Shown: piece after piece, positions 63,437-64,000 of the stretch
Layout of the letters: every line of letters begins with the position of its first letter
Position numbering within the stretch: position 1 is the stretch's first letter
Assembly (NCBI RefSeq): GCF_013373365.1
Contig: NZ_CP035925.1
Location: 1,922,001 to 1,986,000, forward strand
Direction: 5' to 3'
Source of the DNA: Lentibacillus sp. CBA3610
Lineage (GTDB): Bacteria > Bacillota > Bacilli > Bacillales > Amphibacillaceae
DNA: 64,000 nt
Notes under the pieces: generated by a model
Database searches by the model: none
Seen by the model: the letters and a program-made list of their open reading frames with translations, nothing else
What the model was told of the DNA's origin: nothing
Program-made: the position numbers and the translations under genes

Positions 63437-64000
63437 TTAATTTTTTTCGACCGTTGATGCCCCCAGACTAGGTCGATTTAACCGAAAAATAGAAATATCA
63501 TGATCCGTTTCCCCGGAAATGGATAGTTGTGATAAAACCTCCCCTACTACACTGGCAAACTTAAATCCATGTCCCGAGAACCCGGCAGCAATGGAAATAT
63601 GCGCGTGTTTCGGATGTTTATCAATAATAAAGTGACCATCCGGAGTCCGTGTGTACAAACAAATAACACCCTTTTTCAAAGCTCCCGATGCTTCAGGCAT
63701 GAATTGATCCAGGAACTCCCGTATATGACCTTCATCATTCTTGTTCGATCCAAATTCCCGATTCATTGTATCCGGATCGGCCGTATCAACATATTCATGT
63801 CTTCCCACTTTTACACCGCACCCGCCAAAGGTTGGAAATCCATAATATATCGCTCGGGTGCTGCTGTTTGGAACTTCTACCATTAAGGCAGGGAAGGTAT
63901 TCGCATTAAACAATGATTCGTTCGCTTCAAACCAGGCGACCGGTTGACGAGACGGAACTAATGGCAGGTCAAGACCAACTTTAGAAGCCAATTTCCCACT
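63437..64000 (-). CDS. Sarcosine/N-methyltryptophan oxidase-like FAD enzyme (3' part)
   Basis: The window cuts the gene; 188 C-terminal codons are present and the frame stays open at 64000. It has LPLVPSRQPVAWFEANESLF, GFPTFGGCGVKVGRHEY, the flavin-attachment Cys in KGVICLYTRTPDGHFIID and the final AAGFSGHGFKFASVVGE, as in monomeric sarcosine oxidase and N-methyl-L-tryptophan oxidase. Such enzymes oxidise N-methyl amino acids to release formaldehyde and hydrogen peroxide. That would suit a glycine betaine degrader, but this is inference. Confidence 0.85.
   Translation of the reverse strand, partial: SGKLASKVGLDLPLVPSRQPVAWFEANESLFNANTFPALMVEVPNSSTRAIYYGFPTFGGCGVKVGRHEYVDTADPDTMNREFGSNKNDEGHIREFLDQFMPEASGALKKGVICLYTRTPDGHFIIDKHPKHAHISIAAGFSGHGFKFASVVGEVLSQLSISGETDHDISIFRLNRPSLGASTVEKN

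Overview
The window reads as chromosome of a low-to-mid GC Gram-positive bacterium of the family Bacillaceae, probably a halotolerant or halophilic relative of Lentibacillus, Virgibacillus or Oceanobacillus. This rests on the gene order cggR-gap-pgk-tpiA-gpmI-eno followed further along by secG-est-rnr-smpB-ssrA, on a sigL (rpoN) gene next to the glycolytic operon, on strong AGGAGG-type ribosome sites, and on a Zur-controlled znuACB-zur operon. All family names come from reading the proteins by eye; no database search was run.

Layout. 0-3.3 kb: zinc uptake operon with its own regulator. 3.3-4.9 kb: TetR regulator divergent from a paired SMR efflux pump. 4.9-15 kb: mostly single housekeeping or envelope genes (release-factor-like protein, CNNM/CorC transporter, YitT protein, NlpC/P60 cell wall hydrolase, isocitrate lyase, ArAE exporter, luciferase-like oxidoreductase, DUF1836, haemolysin III). 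15-23 kb is accessory: an adenine methylase without a visible nuclease domain, a broken VOC gene, a HigA antitoxin beside a wrecked HigB toxin, an aldo/keto reductase, and an IS605-type element with degenerate tnpA and a two-frame tnpB. 23-29.7 kb: stress and oxidoreductase genes ending with an adhA-like alcohol dehydrogenase and a MerR regulator; three copies of one MerR-type promoter join this regulator to the aldo/keto reductase 10 kb away. 30-34.6 kb: two Uma2 proteins, a BNR-repeat protein and a drug efflux pump. 34.7-35.1 kb: a compact, apparently type I toxin-antitoxin locus (tiny membrane peptide plus convergent antisense RNA), next to the tmRNA gene. 35-44 kb: tmRNA, smpB, rnr, est and secG, with the cluster split by about 4.8 kb of accessory DNA (ZIP transporter, decayed IS110, repeats). 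44-50 kb: ptsI without ptsH, nitroreductase, nucleoside hydrolase and phosphatase-like genes. 49.7-58.8 kb: glycolytic operon, cggR and rpoN. 59-64 kb: CopD-like membrane protein, menA-like prenyltransferase, a decayed TnpB, a YkvI fragment and the 3' part of a sarcosine/methyltryptophan oxidase gene.

Themes. (1) The reading frames of gap, cggR and rpoN are broken many times between about 54.9 and 58.1 kb, mostly at short homopolymers, while flanking essential genes are clean; consensus errors are more likely than gene death. (2) Several families of small non-coding repeats occur: palindromic GGGTCTGTCCC hairpins, a 25-bp-arm palindrome, 96-101 bp elements with inverted ends, a 130-bp GC-rich repeat, and three tandem arrays with 20- or 21-bp periods. 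(3) Many remnants (MNT nucleotidyltransferase, VOC, HigB, YkvI, IS110, TnpB) show that this region is decaying and being rearranged.
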